Positions 38,392-47,890 of a DNA stretch of 64,000 nt are shown here, piece by piece (within the stretch, counting starts at the first letter, position 1; each line of letters starts with the position of its first letter). The stretch is taken from NCBI RefSeq assembly GCF_000803065.1, contig NZ_JSXI01000024.1:248001-312000 (forward strand), given 5' to 3'. The translations under genes were made by a program, and so were the position numbers. The DNA is from Sphingomonas sp. ERG5 (GTDB taxonomy: Bacteria; Pseudomonadota; Alphaproteobacteria; Sphingomonadales; Sphingomonadaceae). Under the pieces are notes generated by a model, which saw nothing but the letters and a program-made list of their open reading frames with translations, searched no databases and had not been told where the DNA came from.

Positions 38392-41300
38392 TTAGAACTT
38401 GGCGGAAACACCAACATACATGAAGCGGCCGATGTTATCATAAATGCCGTCATTGCCGGAGGCGTTACCACCGACGCCGAGCAACCCGTAAGGCGGCTTC
38501 TTGTCAGTCAGATTGTCCACGCCGCCATAGAGCGTGAAACGCTTGTCGACATCCACCGACGCGCGAACCGCATGATAGATAACCTTCGGATAATAGACGA
38601 CATCGGCGTAGTTCGGGTTGAGCGCTGGCACGCCATTGGTGTCGTGCTGCGCTTCCCAATCAGTGATCGATTGCCGTCCGATATAGCGAACCTGATACCC
38701 CAGAGTGAAATTCTTGTGGGTCAGATCGATCGATGCGTTGACGTTCCAGACCGGATCACCAAGCTCGCCCTTGACCCGATCCGGCTGATCCGGGTTATCG
38801 AGATAAGGGTAATCGGTACGGTTACGGACCCAGGTTCCGATGACCCGGAACACAGCTTTGGTATCAGGGCCGAACCGGCGATTGTAGGAGGCATCGAAAT
38901 CGATGCCCTTGGCACGCAGCGCGGAGAAATTGACCGTGCTTTGCAACAGCGCGGGGCGGGCGAAATTACTGTCGGATTGCCGTGGGTTGATGAGCTTGCA
39001 GAAATCGTTGTTGAGCGATGCTCCGTCATAACAAGCATCGAGGATCGTCTGGGCATCGACCGGGCTGATCACCTTGTTGATCTTGATGTCGTAATAATCG
39101 ACCGTGATCGCCAGGCCGGGAACGAAGCGGGGCTGGAAGATGGCGCCATAAGTCCAGCTTCGTGACTGTTCCGCCTGAAGGTTTGGATTACCACCCGACA
39201 GGAATTCGGTGCTGCCGGCACGCGCAACGCCATTCTGGAACCCGACCGGCACGCCCGCCGCCGCACAGTTCGCAACTCGGGTCGATTTGCCGGTGTTAAT
39301 GTAGTCAACATCGCAAGGGTCGTTCAACTGATCGAAGTTCTGCGACGGCGGCGAATAGAGATCGCCCAATGTGGGCGCCCGCACCGACTTCGAATAGTTG
39401 ACGCGGAATTTCAGGTCGCGGACCGGCGCATACAGACCGCCGACATTATAGGCCCAGACCGTACCGGTCGATCCCTTGTAATCCGCGACTCTGCCGGCTG
39501 CGCTGATCGACAGTTCATGGGCGAACGACAGATCCTTCAACAGCGGGAGTTCAAGCTCGCCATAGGCTTCCTTGACCGAGAATGACGGCGGGCGGAAATC
39601 CGGGATGGCGTTGAAGAACGTATCGCCGCTCTTGATGGTATCGTCATAGGCATAGGAAGCCGTCTCGCGACGATATTCCCCGCCGATCGCGAACTTCACC
39701 GGTCCACCGGGAAGTTCGAACAGTTGCGAGCTGTCGCCGACCACGTTCGCCGTGACGTCGAACTCGGTCGCCTTGCCCCGACGAGTCGACGTCGTGTTGA
39801 TGTAATTGAGCGCAGCCTGGCTCGGCGCACCATTGCCGAACAGGTTCAGCGGCACGCAAGCGGCGTCGGTAACCGTGACCTGATTGACGCGGCAGACAAT
39901 CTGGCCGCTCGCGTTGCGCACGGCATCCGCCGCCTTTTGGAAACGCGACTCGATCCGGTTGTTGTAGAATTTGGACCGGCTCTGGAATTCTCCATAGTTG
40001 ACCGAGAAATCATATTTCCAGTCGTCGTTGAAGGTTCCTTCCGCGCCCACCACGATCCGATAGGTATCGCGACGATCGAATTCATCGCGGGTCCCAAGAT
40101 CGGCATTGCTGCGATTCAGGCGAAAATATTGCGAACCGGCCGGCAGAAGCGACCGAATAGTGGCAGCGGCTTCAGGTCTGAGAAAGGCGTTGTCGAAGTA
40201 GATCGGCACGCCGGAGCCAAGATACGTCTCTCCTTTAGCAGGGCCACCCTTGCCATCGCTTCCCTGCGTCCCGCCCTGACCGAAAGTAGGCGTGCCCTGG
40301 CTGAAGCTTTCGACGCGTACGAACTTAGCCTCGATAAATGGTTTGAAACCTTCCGAGACATCGTAATGCGCGATGAAATTGGCCACGTAGCGCTTCAGCG
40401 ACGGATCCAGCGTGCCGCTGTCGGTCAGCGTGCCGCCATCGCCATTCTGGTTGTTGTTCGATCCCGCCGGACGGAAATCGGTACCGTAATTATACTCCGA
40501 CAGCGATCCATCCCGCTTGAAACCGAAAACGCGCGCATAGCCATTGGCACGACAAGAGGCAACGAGAGGGCTGCATGGTGTCAGCAAGGTGTTGCCATTG
40601 TAGGCGATGAAATTGCCGCCATTATCGTAACCGAAGCTGCGGATCCCGGAAAGAAATGTGCGCCTCGGCAACGGGCTCGCCGAGCTGTTAACGGCCTGGA
40701 ACTGATTGCGGCCCGAGAATGCGCCGGTCAATTCATCGCGATCGGCATTGGTCAGCAGATTGGCCCGGTTATATTCGAGGCTCAGCGCGACATTGCCGCG
40801 TCCTTCGGCGAAGTTCTTCCCGAAGGTACCGGAAACGCGATACGTACCCCGGTCGTGTTTATCCGAAATGCCGCCCTGGGCATTGAGCGTCACCCCTTCG
40901 AAGTTCCGCTTCATGACGAAATTGACGACACCCGCCATTGCGTCTGAACCGTAAACGGCGGAGCTGCCGCCGGTCACGATATCCACCCGCTCGATCAGAT
41001 CGGTCGGGATCGTGTTGGTGTCGACCTGGAATTCACCCTCTTGCGACGTGATATGCCGGCGACCGTTGACCAGCACGAGCGTGCGCGGAACACCCAGACC
41101 GCGAAGGTCGAGCAAGTTTAGACCGGACGTGCCGAGAAACTGAGTCGAATTCGCCTGGCTGAAGGTCGAGCGCAGCGACGGCAGGTCGTTCAGCACGTCA
41201 CCGACGACAATGCCGCCGGTTCGCGTCAGATCCGCCCCGGTGAGCGTCGTGGCGGGCTGGATGGAATTGAGCGAAGGACGCGCAATGCGCGATCCCGTTA

Positions 41301-41481
41301 CAATGATGTCTTCGCTTGCGACTTGCTCAGCCTGCGCGTCCGCCGGTTCGACGGAAGCGGCCTGATCGGCGCTCGTCGGCGCGGCGGTTTGCGCCATCGC
41401 CGGCGCCGTGGCGGCGATAACGAACGCTACGGTGGAAGTGGTGATAAAAAGTCCTGACTTCAGGACCGTCGATCCAACCAT
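38392..41481 (-). CDS. TonB-dependent receptor (second copy)
   Basis: A 1029-residue TonB-dependent receptor closely related to the gene at 33287. It has a signal peptide (GLFITTSTVAFVIAATAPAM) and a pre-plug stretch EDIIVTGSRIARPSLNSIQP. Plug motifs are LDLRGLGVPRTLVLVNGRRH and RVDIVTGGSSAVYGSDAMAG, and the C-terminus is FMYVGVSAKF. The start is ATG 41481, with AAAGGG seven bases upstream. Both receptors share the same plug architecture and C-terminus, consistent with duplication or repeated recruitment of the same family. Its ligand cannot be predicted. It is convergent with the sulfotransferase. Confidence 0.93.
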   Translation of the reverse strand: MVGSTVLKSGLFITTSTVAFVIAATAPAMAQTAAPTSADQAASVEPADAQAEQVASEDIIVTGSRIARPSLNSIQPATTLTGADLTRTGGIVVGDVLNDLPSLRSTFSQANSTQFLGTSGLNLLDLRGLGVPRTLVLVNGRRHITSQEGEFQVDTNTIPTDLIERVDIVTGGSSAVYGSDAMAGVVNFVMKRNFEGVTLNAQGGISDKHDRGTYRVSGTFGKNFAEGRGNVALSLEYNRANLLTNADRDELTGAFSGRNQFQAVNSSASPLPRRTFLSGIRSFGYDNGGNFIAYNGNTLLTPCSPLVASCRANGYARVFGFKRDGSLSEYNYGTDFRPAGSNNNQNGDGGTLTDSGTLDPSLKRYVANFIAHYDVSEGFKPFIEAKFVRVESFSQGTPTFGQGGTQGSDGKGGPAKGETYLGSGVPIYFDNAFLRPEAAATIRSLLPAGSQYFRLNRSNADLGTRDEFDRRDTYRIVVGAEGTFNDDWKYDFSVNYGEFQSRSKFYNNRIESRFQKAADAVRNASGQIVCRVNQVTVTDAACVPLNLFGNGAPSQAALNYINTTSTRRGKATEFDVTANVVGDSSQLFELPGGPVKFAIGGEYRRETASYAYDDTIKSGDTFFNAIPDFRPPSFSVKEAYGELELPLLKDLSFAHELSISAAGRVADYKGSTGTVWAYNVGGLYAPVRDLKFRVNYSKSVRAPTLGDLYSPPSQNFDQLNDPCDVDYINTGKSTRVANCAAAGVPVGFQNGVARAGSTEFLSGGNPNLQAEQSRSWTYGAIFQPRFVPGLAITVDYYDIKINKVISPVDAQTILDACYDGASLNNDFCKLINPRQSDSNFARPALLQSTVNFSALRAKGIDFDASYNRRFGPDTKAVFRVIGTWVRNRTDYPYLDNPDQPDRVKGELGDPVWNVNASIDLTHKNFTLGYQVRYIGRQSITDWEAQHDTNGVPALNPNYADVVYYPKVIYHAVRASVDVDKRFTLYGGVDNLTDKKPPYGLLGVGGNASGNDGIYDNIGRFMYVGVSAKF

Positions 41482-41627
41482 GATATGACCCTTTGATACT
41501 CGTTGCACTCAGGCATTGCCGCCCGGAGGAGGCGCGGAAAGCGCCCTTTCTCGTAACGAAGCAATCCCTTGCCACGGATTTTTGATGAGTTGTTGCGATC
41601 CGGCAACACGGATGCGCAACGACTTTT

Positions 41628-41652
41628 GCAGGCGCGACAAAACCGCGCCTGC
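41628..41652. other. Perfect hairpin between ahcY and the TonB receptor
   Basis: GCAGGCGCG (41628-41636) and CGCGCCTGC (41644-41652) form a perfect 9-bp stem with a seven-base loop, 54 bases past the ahcY stop. It may stop the ahcY transcript, but no T tract follows on the minus strand. The rest of the gap must hold the receptor's promoter; I see no other clear signal. Confidence 0.5.
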
Positions 41653-41706
41653 CCAACGGCAGACGCGGCTCAAGTCTCTGTCAAACTGACGAAGGTTTTG
41701 ACTGGT

Positions 41707-43128
41707 TTAGTAGCGGTAATGATCCGGCTTGAACGGCCCCTCGACCGGTACGCCGATGTAACCGGCCTGCTTCGGGGTCAGCTTCGACAGATGCACGCCG
41801 AGCTTTTCAAGGTGCAGCGCCGCGACCTTTTCGTCGAGATGCTTGGGCAGGACATACACGTCGTTCTTGTAATTCTCACCCTTGGTCCACAGCTCGATCT
41901 GCGCCAGCGTCTGGTTGGTGAAGCTGGCCGACATCACGAACGACGGATGGCCCGTCGCGCAGCCGAGATTCACCAGGCGGCCCCTGGCGAGGATGATGAT
42001 CTGCTTGCCGTCCGGGAACTTCACCAGGTCGGTGCCCGGCTTCACTTCGGTCCACTCATAGTTGGACAGCGCGGCAATCTGGATCTCGGAGTCGAAGTGG
42101 CCGATGTTGCAGACGATCGCCATCGGCTTCATCGCCTTCATGTGATCCGCGGTGATGACGTCGGCATTGCCGGTCGCAGTGCAGAAGATGTCCGCGCGAG
42201 TCACGGCCTCTTCCATGGTCACGACTTCAAAGCCTTCCATCGCCGCCTGCAGCGCGCAGATCGGATCGACTTCGGTGACCATCACGCGTGCGCCGCCGTT
42301 GCGGAGCGACTGGGCCGACCCCTTGCCGACATCACCGAAACCGGCGACGCAGGCGACCTTGCCGGCGAGCATCACGTCGGTGGCGCGACGGATCGCGTCG
42401 ACCAGCGATTCCTTGCAGCCATAGAGGTTGTCGAACTTCGACTTGGTCACGCTGTCGTTGACGTTGATCGCCGGGAACGGCAGCTCGCCCTTCTTGGCGA
42501 TCTCGTACAGGCGATGCACGCCAGTGGTCGTTTCTTCGCTGACGCCCTTCAGGTTCTTGACCGTCTGGGTCAGGTAACCCGGATACTTGGCGATGAACGC
42601 CTTCAGCGCGCGCTGGAATTCGACTTCCTCGTCATTCTCCGGCTCGCCCAGCGTCGCGCCGGCTTCAAGCTTCGCGCCCCACAGCGCGAACATCGTCGCG
42701 TCGCCGCCGTCATCGAGGATGATGTTGGCGGTCGTGCCGTCGGTGTCCGCACCCCAGTTGAAGATGTCGCCGACATAGTCCCAATATTCGGCTAGGCTCT
42801 CGCCCTTCACCGCGAACACCGGCACACCGGTCGCGGCGATCGCGGCGGCGGCATGATCCTGAGTCGAGAAGATGTTGCAGGTTGCCCAACGCACATCGGC
42901 GCCAAGTGCGGTCAGCGTCTCGATCAGCACCGCGGTCTGGATCGTCATGTGCAGCGAGCCGGTGATGCGCGCGCCCTTCAGCGGCTGTGACGCGCCGAAT
43001 TCGCTGCGCAGCGACATCAGGCCGGGCATTTCGGTCTCGGCGATGTTGATCTCGGCGCGACCGAAATCGGCGAGGCTGATGTCCTTGACGACATAGTCAT
43101 GCGCGTCGAGCGCGGGTGCGGTGGCCAC
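41707..43128 (-). CDS. ahcY: Adenosylhomocysteinase
   Basis: A 473-residue S-adenosylhomocysteine hydrolase, which splits SAH to adenosine and homocysteine and keeps methylation running. Visible regions are [20 protein letters not shown] at the N-terminus, the NAD-binding [14 protein letters not shown], and the C-terminal KPDHYRY. The internal insertion around [20 protein letters not shown] is the usual bacterial form. A GTG start at 43128 ([10 protein letters not shown] follows) has GGAG eight bases upstream; longer frames running far to the right are shadows of the opposite gene. A palindromic operator-like site lies 64 bases upstream. Confidence 0.97.
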   Translation of the reverse strand: MATAPALDAHDYVVKDISLADFGRAEINIAETEMPGLMSLRSEFGASQPLKGARITGSLHMTIQTAVLIETLTALGADVRWATCNIFSTQDHAAAAIAATGVPVFAVKGESLAEYWDYVGDIFNWGADTDGTTANIILDDGGDATMFALWGAKLEAGATLGEPENDEEVEFQRALKAFIAKYPGYLTQTVKNLKGVSEETTTGVHRLYEIAKKGELPFPAINVNDSVTKSKFDNLYGCKESLVDAIRRATDVMLAGKVACVAGFGDVGKGSAQSLRNGGARVMVTEVDPICALQAAMEGFEVVTMEEAVTRADIFCTATGNADVITADHMKAMKPMAIVCNIGHFDSEIQIAALSNYEWTEVKPGTDLVKFPDGKQIIILARGRLVNLGCATGHPSFVMSASFTNQTLAQIELWTKGENYKNDVYVLPKHLDEKVAALHLEKLGVHLSKLTPKQAGYIGVPVEGPFKPDHYRY

Positions 43129-43191
43129 GGGGGAATCTCCGAATAAACGATTGGATGCGGCGCACATAGAGGCGGACGGCGTCCAAATCAA

Positions 43192-43211
43192 ATATAAAGA
43201 TGTCTTTATAT
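43192..43211. promoter_or_regulatory. Operator-like palindrome upstream of ahcY
   Basis: ATATAAAGA (43192-43200), TG, TCTTTATAT (43203-43211) is a 20-base inverted repeat in an otherwise GC-rich gap, 64 bases before the ahcY start. Similar AT-rich inverted repeats serve ArsR-family regulators of the methionine/SAH cycle (SahR-type), so an ahcY operator is a reasonable inference. No regulator gene is in the window. Confidence 0.6.
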
Positions 43212-43467
43212 GTCCGATGACCCGAGGCGCGCGCTGGACGGCGCTCGAGCCCCCCGCCCCCTCACGGCTTGCCCTCACCCCGCTCCGATACCTTTCCAGA
43301 CGCCTTGCCGAACGCGGCGAATCACTTGGCGATGGAGACGAGATCGCGGCGGCTGCCGCTGTCGGTTGCCGCGCCTCTCCCAGCCGGTGCAATGGATCGA
43401 CCAGACGATTGCGGTGCCCCGCGAACTCAGGCACTTCGCCGCCTCCAGCCCGAGCAACGGTGAAAAC

Positions 43468-46221
43468 ATGATATCGGAAATGGCATTTCAGGGGCGCTGG
43501 CGCGATTATCAGCATCAGGTCCTGACCGACCTCGACGCGCATCTTGCCGACGGGAAGCTGCACGTCGTTGCTGCACCGGGATCGGGCAAGACCGTGCTGG
43601 GCCTCGAAGTGATGCGTCGTATCGGCCAGCCCGCACTGATCCTCGCGCCGACGATCGCGGTGCGCAACCAATGGGTCGACCGCTTGTGCCGGATGTTCCT
43701 GCCGGCACCGCACGATCAGCCCGACTGGATTTCGACCACGCTCGCCGCACCCGCGCTGGTCACAGTGCTCACCTATCAGGCGCTTCATGCCGCCCTGGGC
43801 GAGGCTGCCGACCAGGCCGAGGCGGAAATCATCGAAGACGAAACGATCGAAGAAGCGGTGGGGATCGATCCAGCGCGGATCGAGACATTGCTTGCCTATT
43901 ACCGGGCGCTGGGGCCGACCACGATCATACTCGACGAAGCCCATCATCTGCGGCGCGAATGGTGGCGCGCGCTCAGCACGCTTCATGCTGCATTGCCCGA
44001 TGCCCGCCTCGTGTCGCTGACCGCCACGCCGCCCTATGACGTCGAATATGCCGAGTGGATCCGCTACGAAACCCTGTGCGGTCCGGTCGACGCCGAAATC
44101 CCGGTGCCCGAACTGGTCCGCAACGGCGATCTGTGCCCGCATCAGGATCATGTCCATGTCTCGCGGCCGACCGGCGCGGAGAATGCGCTGCTCGCGGCGC
44201 GGCGCGACGGCCTTTACACATTCGTGACGACGCTGCTCGCCGATCAAGCCGTGCGCGATCTCATCCTCGCGCATCCTTATCTGACCCTCACCGCCAACCA
44301 TGAAGAAGAGATTCTGGCGGCGCCCGAATTCTTCTCCTCAATGCTGATCTTCGCTTTTTCCGCCGACGCGCCACCACCCCGCACCGCACTTCGCCTGCTC
44401 GGCGCAAGCAGGAACGATATGCCACCCATCTCGCTTGGCTGGCTGGAAATCCTGCTCACCGGCCTGTTATTCTCCGACCCTCATCTGGCAGAACAGGGAA
44501 AGGACCGCCTAACGAACATGAAGGCCGCCCTGCGGCAACTCGGCGCGATCGACGGGCGCCGCGTGCGCCTGGTCGATCAGAACGAACTTCATTCGACCAT
44601 TGCCGGCAGCATCGCCAAGCTCGGCAGTGTGATCGAGATCGCGCGCTGCGAGGTTGCGGCTCTGGGCGAGGATCTGCGCATGGTCGTGCTCGCCGATCAT
44701 GTCCGTGCCGGGGACATGCCACGCCGCGCCGACGATCCGTTCCTGCCGGTCAAACTCGGTGTCGTGCCGATTTTCGAAACCCTGCGGCGTCAGGAAATCG
44801 GTGCAGCTCGGCTCGGCGTGCTTACCGGTTCATTGGTGATCGTGCCGGTGACGGCACTGGCCGCGCTGGAGCGGCAAACGCGGGACATCGGCATAGGCCG
44901 CGATCATCTGCGCATCGTGTCGCTCGGCCACGACCCCCGCTACGCCCGCATCGAAATCGGCGGTGAGAGCGGCCACCGCATCGTTCAGCTCATCACCGCC
45001 CTGTTCAATCACGGCGACGTGACGCTGCTGGTCGGCACTCAGGCGCTGCTCGGCGAAGGCTGGGACGCGCCGACCGTCAATACGCTGGTGCTGGCCAATT
45101 ATGTCGGGTCGTACATGCTGTCCAACCAGATGCGTGGCCGCGCGATCCGCACCGATCCGCAGCGCCCCGACAAGGCGGCCAATGTCTGGCATCTCGCGAC
45201 AGTCGTGCCGGAATCGCTCGGCAGTGCGCTGGCGAAGGGATTGGGCTGGCGCTCGGCGGTCGATCCATCGGATCCGATTGGCCGCCCGCTCGGCGCCGAT
45301 ATGGAAATGCTGAAGCGCCGTTTCCGAGCATTCGAAGGCGTCAGCGAAACTGGATCGGTACGGATCGAAAACGGCCTTGGACGGCTTGGCCTGGCCGGGC
45401 GCGACTGGGACGCCGAGGCGATTGGAAGCTTGAATCAAGACACGCTTGCCCGGTCAAACCAGCGGGCAAGCCTCGCGGCTCGCTGGCGTTTAGCGCTCGA
45501 CGGGACAACCGTCCGGCCGAGAATGCGGCAAATCACCCGCATCAATCATGCGCCCCGCCTGCTGCCGCTTGCCGACACGCTGCACTATCTCGCTATCACC
45601 GGTGTCCTTGGCGGACTGTTTTCGGCCGCCAATGCGCTGCGCGGCCGTGGCTTGCCGACGAACTTGGGCGTGGCGGCAATGATCTTCTTCGGGCTGGCAT
45701 TGCTTTACGCGCTGCCGAAGCTGGGCAAGGCACTCTACCTGCTCGTGCGCAACGGCACGCTCGAGGGCAGCCTCACGCAAGTCGGCCGGGTGGTGATCGA
45801 CTCGCTGGCCCATGCCAGCCTGATCACCAGCGATCCCGACTCGATTCAGGTCGAGGCGCGCGCCAGTGCGATGGGCAAATCCCTCGTCCATGTCGAAGGC
45901 GCAACGCGAGTCGAGGAACGCCTGATCCTTGACTCGATTGAGGAAATCGTCGGTCCGGTGCGCAATCCGCGCTACCTGCTCAAGCGCAATTCGCCGCTCG
46001 GTCGCTGGCTCAGGATCGATTACCATGCCGTGCCGACCGCCTTGGGCCAGCATAAGGACGTCGCCGAATTCTTCGCGCAACGCTGGATCCGGGACGTCGG
46101 TGCGGGGAAGCTGGTCTATCTGCGCAATGCCGAGGGACGACGCCTGCTGCTCCGGGCCCGCGCACGATCGATGGCGGCCGGCTTCCAGCGCGCGGTCGAC
46201 CGGCTCAGCGTCTGGCAGTGA
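43468..46221 (+). CDS. SF2 DEAD/DEAH-box helicase with C-terminal membrane segments
   Basis: A 917-residue helicase. Motifs are I ([15 protein letters not shown], about residue 36), Ia ([13 protein letters not shown]), II ([14 protein letters not shown], about 155), III (SLTATPPYD), V ([20 protein letters not shown], about 531) and VI ([15 protein letters not shown], about 554). Unusually, two hydrophobic segments follow ([19 protein letters not shown], about 707; [18 protein letters not shown], about 733), then a soluble tail of about 155 residues. It is divergent from ahcY. The start is uncertain: ATG 43468 has only a weak ribosome site, and the frame stays open upstream to 43210, but that extension is low-complexity and overlaps the operator. 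Substrate and role are unknown. Confidence 0.86.
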   Translation: MISEMAFQGRWRDYQHQVLTDLDAHLADGKLHVVAAPGSGKTVLGLEVMRRIGQPALILAPTIAVRNQWVDRLCRMFLPAPHDQPDWISTTLAAPALVTVLTYQALHAALGEAADQAEAEIIEDETIEEAVGIDPARIETLLAYYRALGPTTIILDEAHHLRREWWRALSTLHAALPDARLVSLTATPPYDVEYAEWIRYETLCGPVDAEIPVPELVRNGDLCPHQDHVHVSRPTGAENALLAARRDGLYTFVTTLLADQAVRDLILAHPYLTLTANHEEEILAAPEFFSSMLIFAFSADAPPPRTALRLLGASRNDMPPISLGWLEILLTGLLFSDPHLAEQGKDRLTNMKAALRQLGAIDGRRVRLVDQNELHSTIAGSIAKLGSVIEIARCEVAALGEDLRMVVLADHVRAGDMPRRADDPFLPVKLGVVPIFETLRRQEIGAARLGVLTGSLVIVPVTALAALERQTRDIGIGRDHLRIVSLGHDPRYARIEIGGESGHRIVQLITALFNHGDVTLLVGTQALLGEGWDAPTVNTLVLANYVGSYMLSNQMRGRAIRTDPQRPDKAANVWHLATVVPESLGSALAKGLGWRSAVDPSDPIGRPLGADMEMLKRRFRAFEGVSETGSVRIENGLGRLGLAGRDWDAEAIGSLNQDTLARSNQRASLAARWRLALDGTTVRPRMRQITRINHAPRLLPLADTLHYLAITGVLGGLFSAANALRGRGLPTNLGVAAMIFFGLALLYALPKLGKALYLLVRNGTLEGSLTQVGRVVIDSLAHASLITSDPDSIQVEARASAMGKSLVHVEGATRVEERLILDSIEEIVGPVRNPRYLLKRNSPLGRWLRIDYHAVPTALGQHKDVAEFFAQRWIRDVGAGKLVYLRNAEGRRLLLRARARSMAAGFQRAVDRLSVWQ

Positions 46222-46224
46222 AGG

Positions 46225-46797
46225 TCAAGCTGTCCCCGCCTCGCTCACCAGCAGCCGCGCATCGATGCCCGCCATGGCAAAACCGCGTGCCCAGCGCGCC
46301 TCGGCGGGTGTATCGTACAGCAATGCCAGGTCACCCGGCACGCTGAACCAGCCATGCCGCGTCATCTCTTCATCGAGCTGTCCCTCGCTCCATCCGGCAT
46401 AACCGAGCGCGACCACCCAATGGCTCGGCCCCGTCCCCGCGGCGATCGCGCGCAGCACGTCGATCGTCCCACTCAAGGCCCAGCGCCCGGCGACATGGAT
46501 CGTGTCCTGGCCACCCCAATCGTTCGAGTGAATCACGAAACCGCGGCGCGGTTCGACCGGACCGCCGAAATGGACCGGCGCGTCCGGTGCTTCACCGGGA
46601 TCGATCTTGAACTGGTCGAGCACCGTATGCAGCCCAAGCCCTTCGATCGTCGCGCCGAGCCCGATGCCGATCGCCCCTTCCCCGTCATGCGCGCAGATCG
46701 CGATGACCGCGTGATCGAAGCGCGGATCGCCGATTCCCGGCATGGCGAGGAGAAATTGTCCGGTCAGATACGCTGCACTTTCCATCGCTTCGCCCAT
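46225..46797 (-). CDS. YqgE/AlgH family protein (UPF0301)
   Basis: A 190-residue UPF0301 protein. The family signature is clear: ESAAYLTGQFLLAMPGIGDP, then FDHAVIAICAHDGEGAIGIG, then PVHFGGPVEPRRGFVIHSND, and the closing ALGYAGWSEGQLDEEM. Function is not established; the family is cytosolic and linked in places to regulation of virulence or alginate genes. The start may be ATG 46797 (MGEAMES) or ATG 46785. It is convergent with the helicase gene, three bases apart, and divergent from the peroxiredoxin gene at 46934. Confidence 0.92.
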   Translation of the reverse strand: MGEAMESAAYLTGQFLLAMPGIGDPRFDHAVIAICAHDGEGAIGIGLGATIEGLGLHTVLDQFKIDPGEAPDAPVHFGGPVEPRRGFVIHSNDWGGQDTIHVAGRWALSGTIDVLRAIAAGTGPSHWVVALGYAGWSEGQLDEEMTRHGWFSVPGDLALLYDTPAEARWARGFAMAGIDARLLVSEAGTA

Positions 46798-46933
46798 AGC
46801 CCGGCAGTGATGATGTCGCCAACGCTTGAAATCCCAATGCTTGAAATTTGGGCGAAGCTGCACGAGTTAGGCACGGCCGCGTCCACGCGGCCATCACGCG
46901 CCGCAAACAAGCGGCCACAGGAGGATTTCAGCA

Positions 46934-47413
46934 ATGACCATCAGCGTCGGCGATCGCGTACCCAGCCTCACTCTCACCAAGGCAACCGCCAGCGGCCCGG
47001 ACCAGGTCAGCTCGGACGATTTCTTCAAGGGCCGCAAGGTCGCCGTGGTCGCCGTACCCGGCGCCTTCACCCCGACCTGCTCGGCCCGCCATTTGCCCGG
47101 CTTCGTCGACAAGGCCGGCGAGATCAAGGCCAAGGGCGTGGACGAGATCGCCTTCACATCGGTCAATGACGCGTTCGTGATGGGTGCCTGGGGCAAGGCC
47201 AGCGACGCCGGCGACATCACCATGCTTGCCGACGGCAATGCCGATTTCGCCAAGGCGCTGGGCCTGACCTTCGATGGGTCGAAATTCGGCATGGGTGAGC
47301 GCAGCCAGCGTTACTCGATGATCGTCAATGACGGCGTGGTCGAACAGCTCAATGTCGAGGCACCCGGCGAATTCAACGTCAGCTCGGCCGAATATCTGCT
47401 CGGCGAACTCTAA
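46934..47413 (+). CDS. Peroxiredoxin, Prx5-type
   Basis: A 159-residue peroxiredoxin of the Prx5/AhpE-like class. The peroxidatic Cys is in AVPGAFTPTCSARHLPGFVD (P-G-A-F-T-P-T-C). Another family segment is EIAFTSVNDAFVMGAWGKAS. No second, resolving Cys is obvious, so it is probably reduced by glutathione or glutaredoxin. The ribosome site AGGAGG stands 8 bases before ATG 46934. It probably detoxifies peroxides in the cytosol and has its own promoter. Confidence 0.94.
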   Translation: MTISVGDRVPSLTLTKATASGPDQVSSDDFFKGRKVAVVAVPGAFTPTCSARHLPGFVDKAGEIKAKGVDEIAFTSVNDAFVMGAWGKASDAGDITMLADGNADFAKALGLTFDGSKFGMGERSQRYSMIVNDGVVEQLNVEAPGEFNVSSAEYLLGEL

Positions 47414-47515
47414 GGTCGTCTCAGCCGCCCCGCGTTTGCGTCCAGCTGCTTTCGGGCAGGGAACGACGCGCGTGGGGCGGTGTTGTTCATACGGATACCG
47501 AGAAGGGAATTTGTG

Positions 47516-47785
47516 ATGAGCGACATCAAGCAGGACACAGCAACGGCGGTCGTTGATTCGGTGAAAAAGGCAGCGGGCGAGAAATCGTTTTTCGATCAGG
47601 CCCGTGAAGCGGTCGGATCTGCCTTCGACTCGACCGTTGAAGCGGTCGGGTCCGCGGTCGAATCGACGATCGAGGCAGCGAAGGAAAATCCGGTTGCGGC
47701 GGCAGCGATCGCCACTGGCGCCGCCGCGGCGGTTGCCGGCGCGGCATTCGGCATCAGCAAATTGCTTGACGACGACAAGGATTGA
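47516..47785 (+). CDS. Small amphipathic membrane-anchored protein
   Basis: An 89-residue hypothetical protein; start ATG 47516 with AAGGGAA eight bases upstream. The middle carries two near-repeats (AVGSAFDSTVEAVGSAVEST), amphipathic helix-like, followed by an alanine-rich hydrophobic segment (AAAAIATGAAAAVAGAAFGI) and an acidic tail KLLDDDKD. This architecture resembles small stress-associated membrane-bound proteins of the ElaB/YqjD kind, but I cannot assign a family. Followed at 47797 by a GC-rich stem-loop. Confidence 0.75.
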   Translation: MSDIKQDTATAVVDSVKKAAGEKSFFDQAREAVGSAFDSTVEAVGSAVESTIEAAKENPVAAAAIATGAAAAVAGAAFGISKLLDDDKD

Positions 47786-47796
47786 CCTGCCCTCCT

Positions 47797-47819
47797 CCCC
47801 TCTCTCGATGAGGGAGGGG
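47797..47819 (+). terminator. Possible terminator hairpin
   Basis: CCCCTCTCTC (47797-47806) pairs with GAGGGAGGGG (47810-47819) with one mismatch and a three-base loop, 12 bases past the stop of the small membrane protein gene. There is no T tract, so this is tentative. Confidence 0.45.
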
Positions 47820-47890
47820 AAGTGGCCGCAATGGCCCTATAACCGGCCCGATGACTTGCCAGCGTAACGAAGCTGCCTTAGCGACAGCAG

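Noticed and set aside
43210-43467. An N-terminal extension of the helicase from ATG 43210
   Set aside because: The extra 86 residues are Arg/Pro-rich, the ATG overlaps the operator palindrome, and motif I already sits at a normal distance from ATG 43468. The start remains uncertain, however.
41707-44301. An open minus-strand frame of 864 codons over the ahcY and helicase region
   Set aside because: Only its C-terminal 473 codons match AhcY with a good GTG start and ribosome site at 43128. The rest is the reverse strand of the helicase gene, with low-complexity product.
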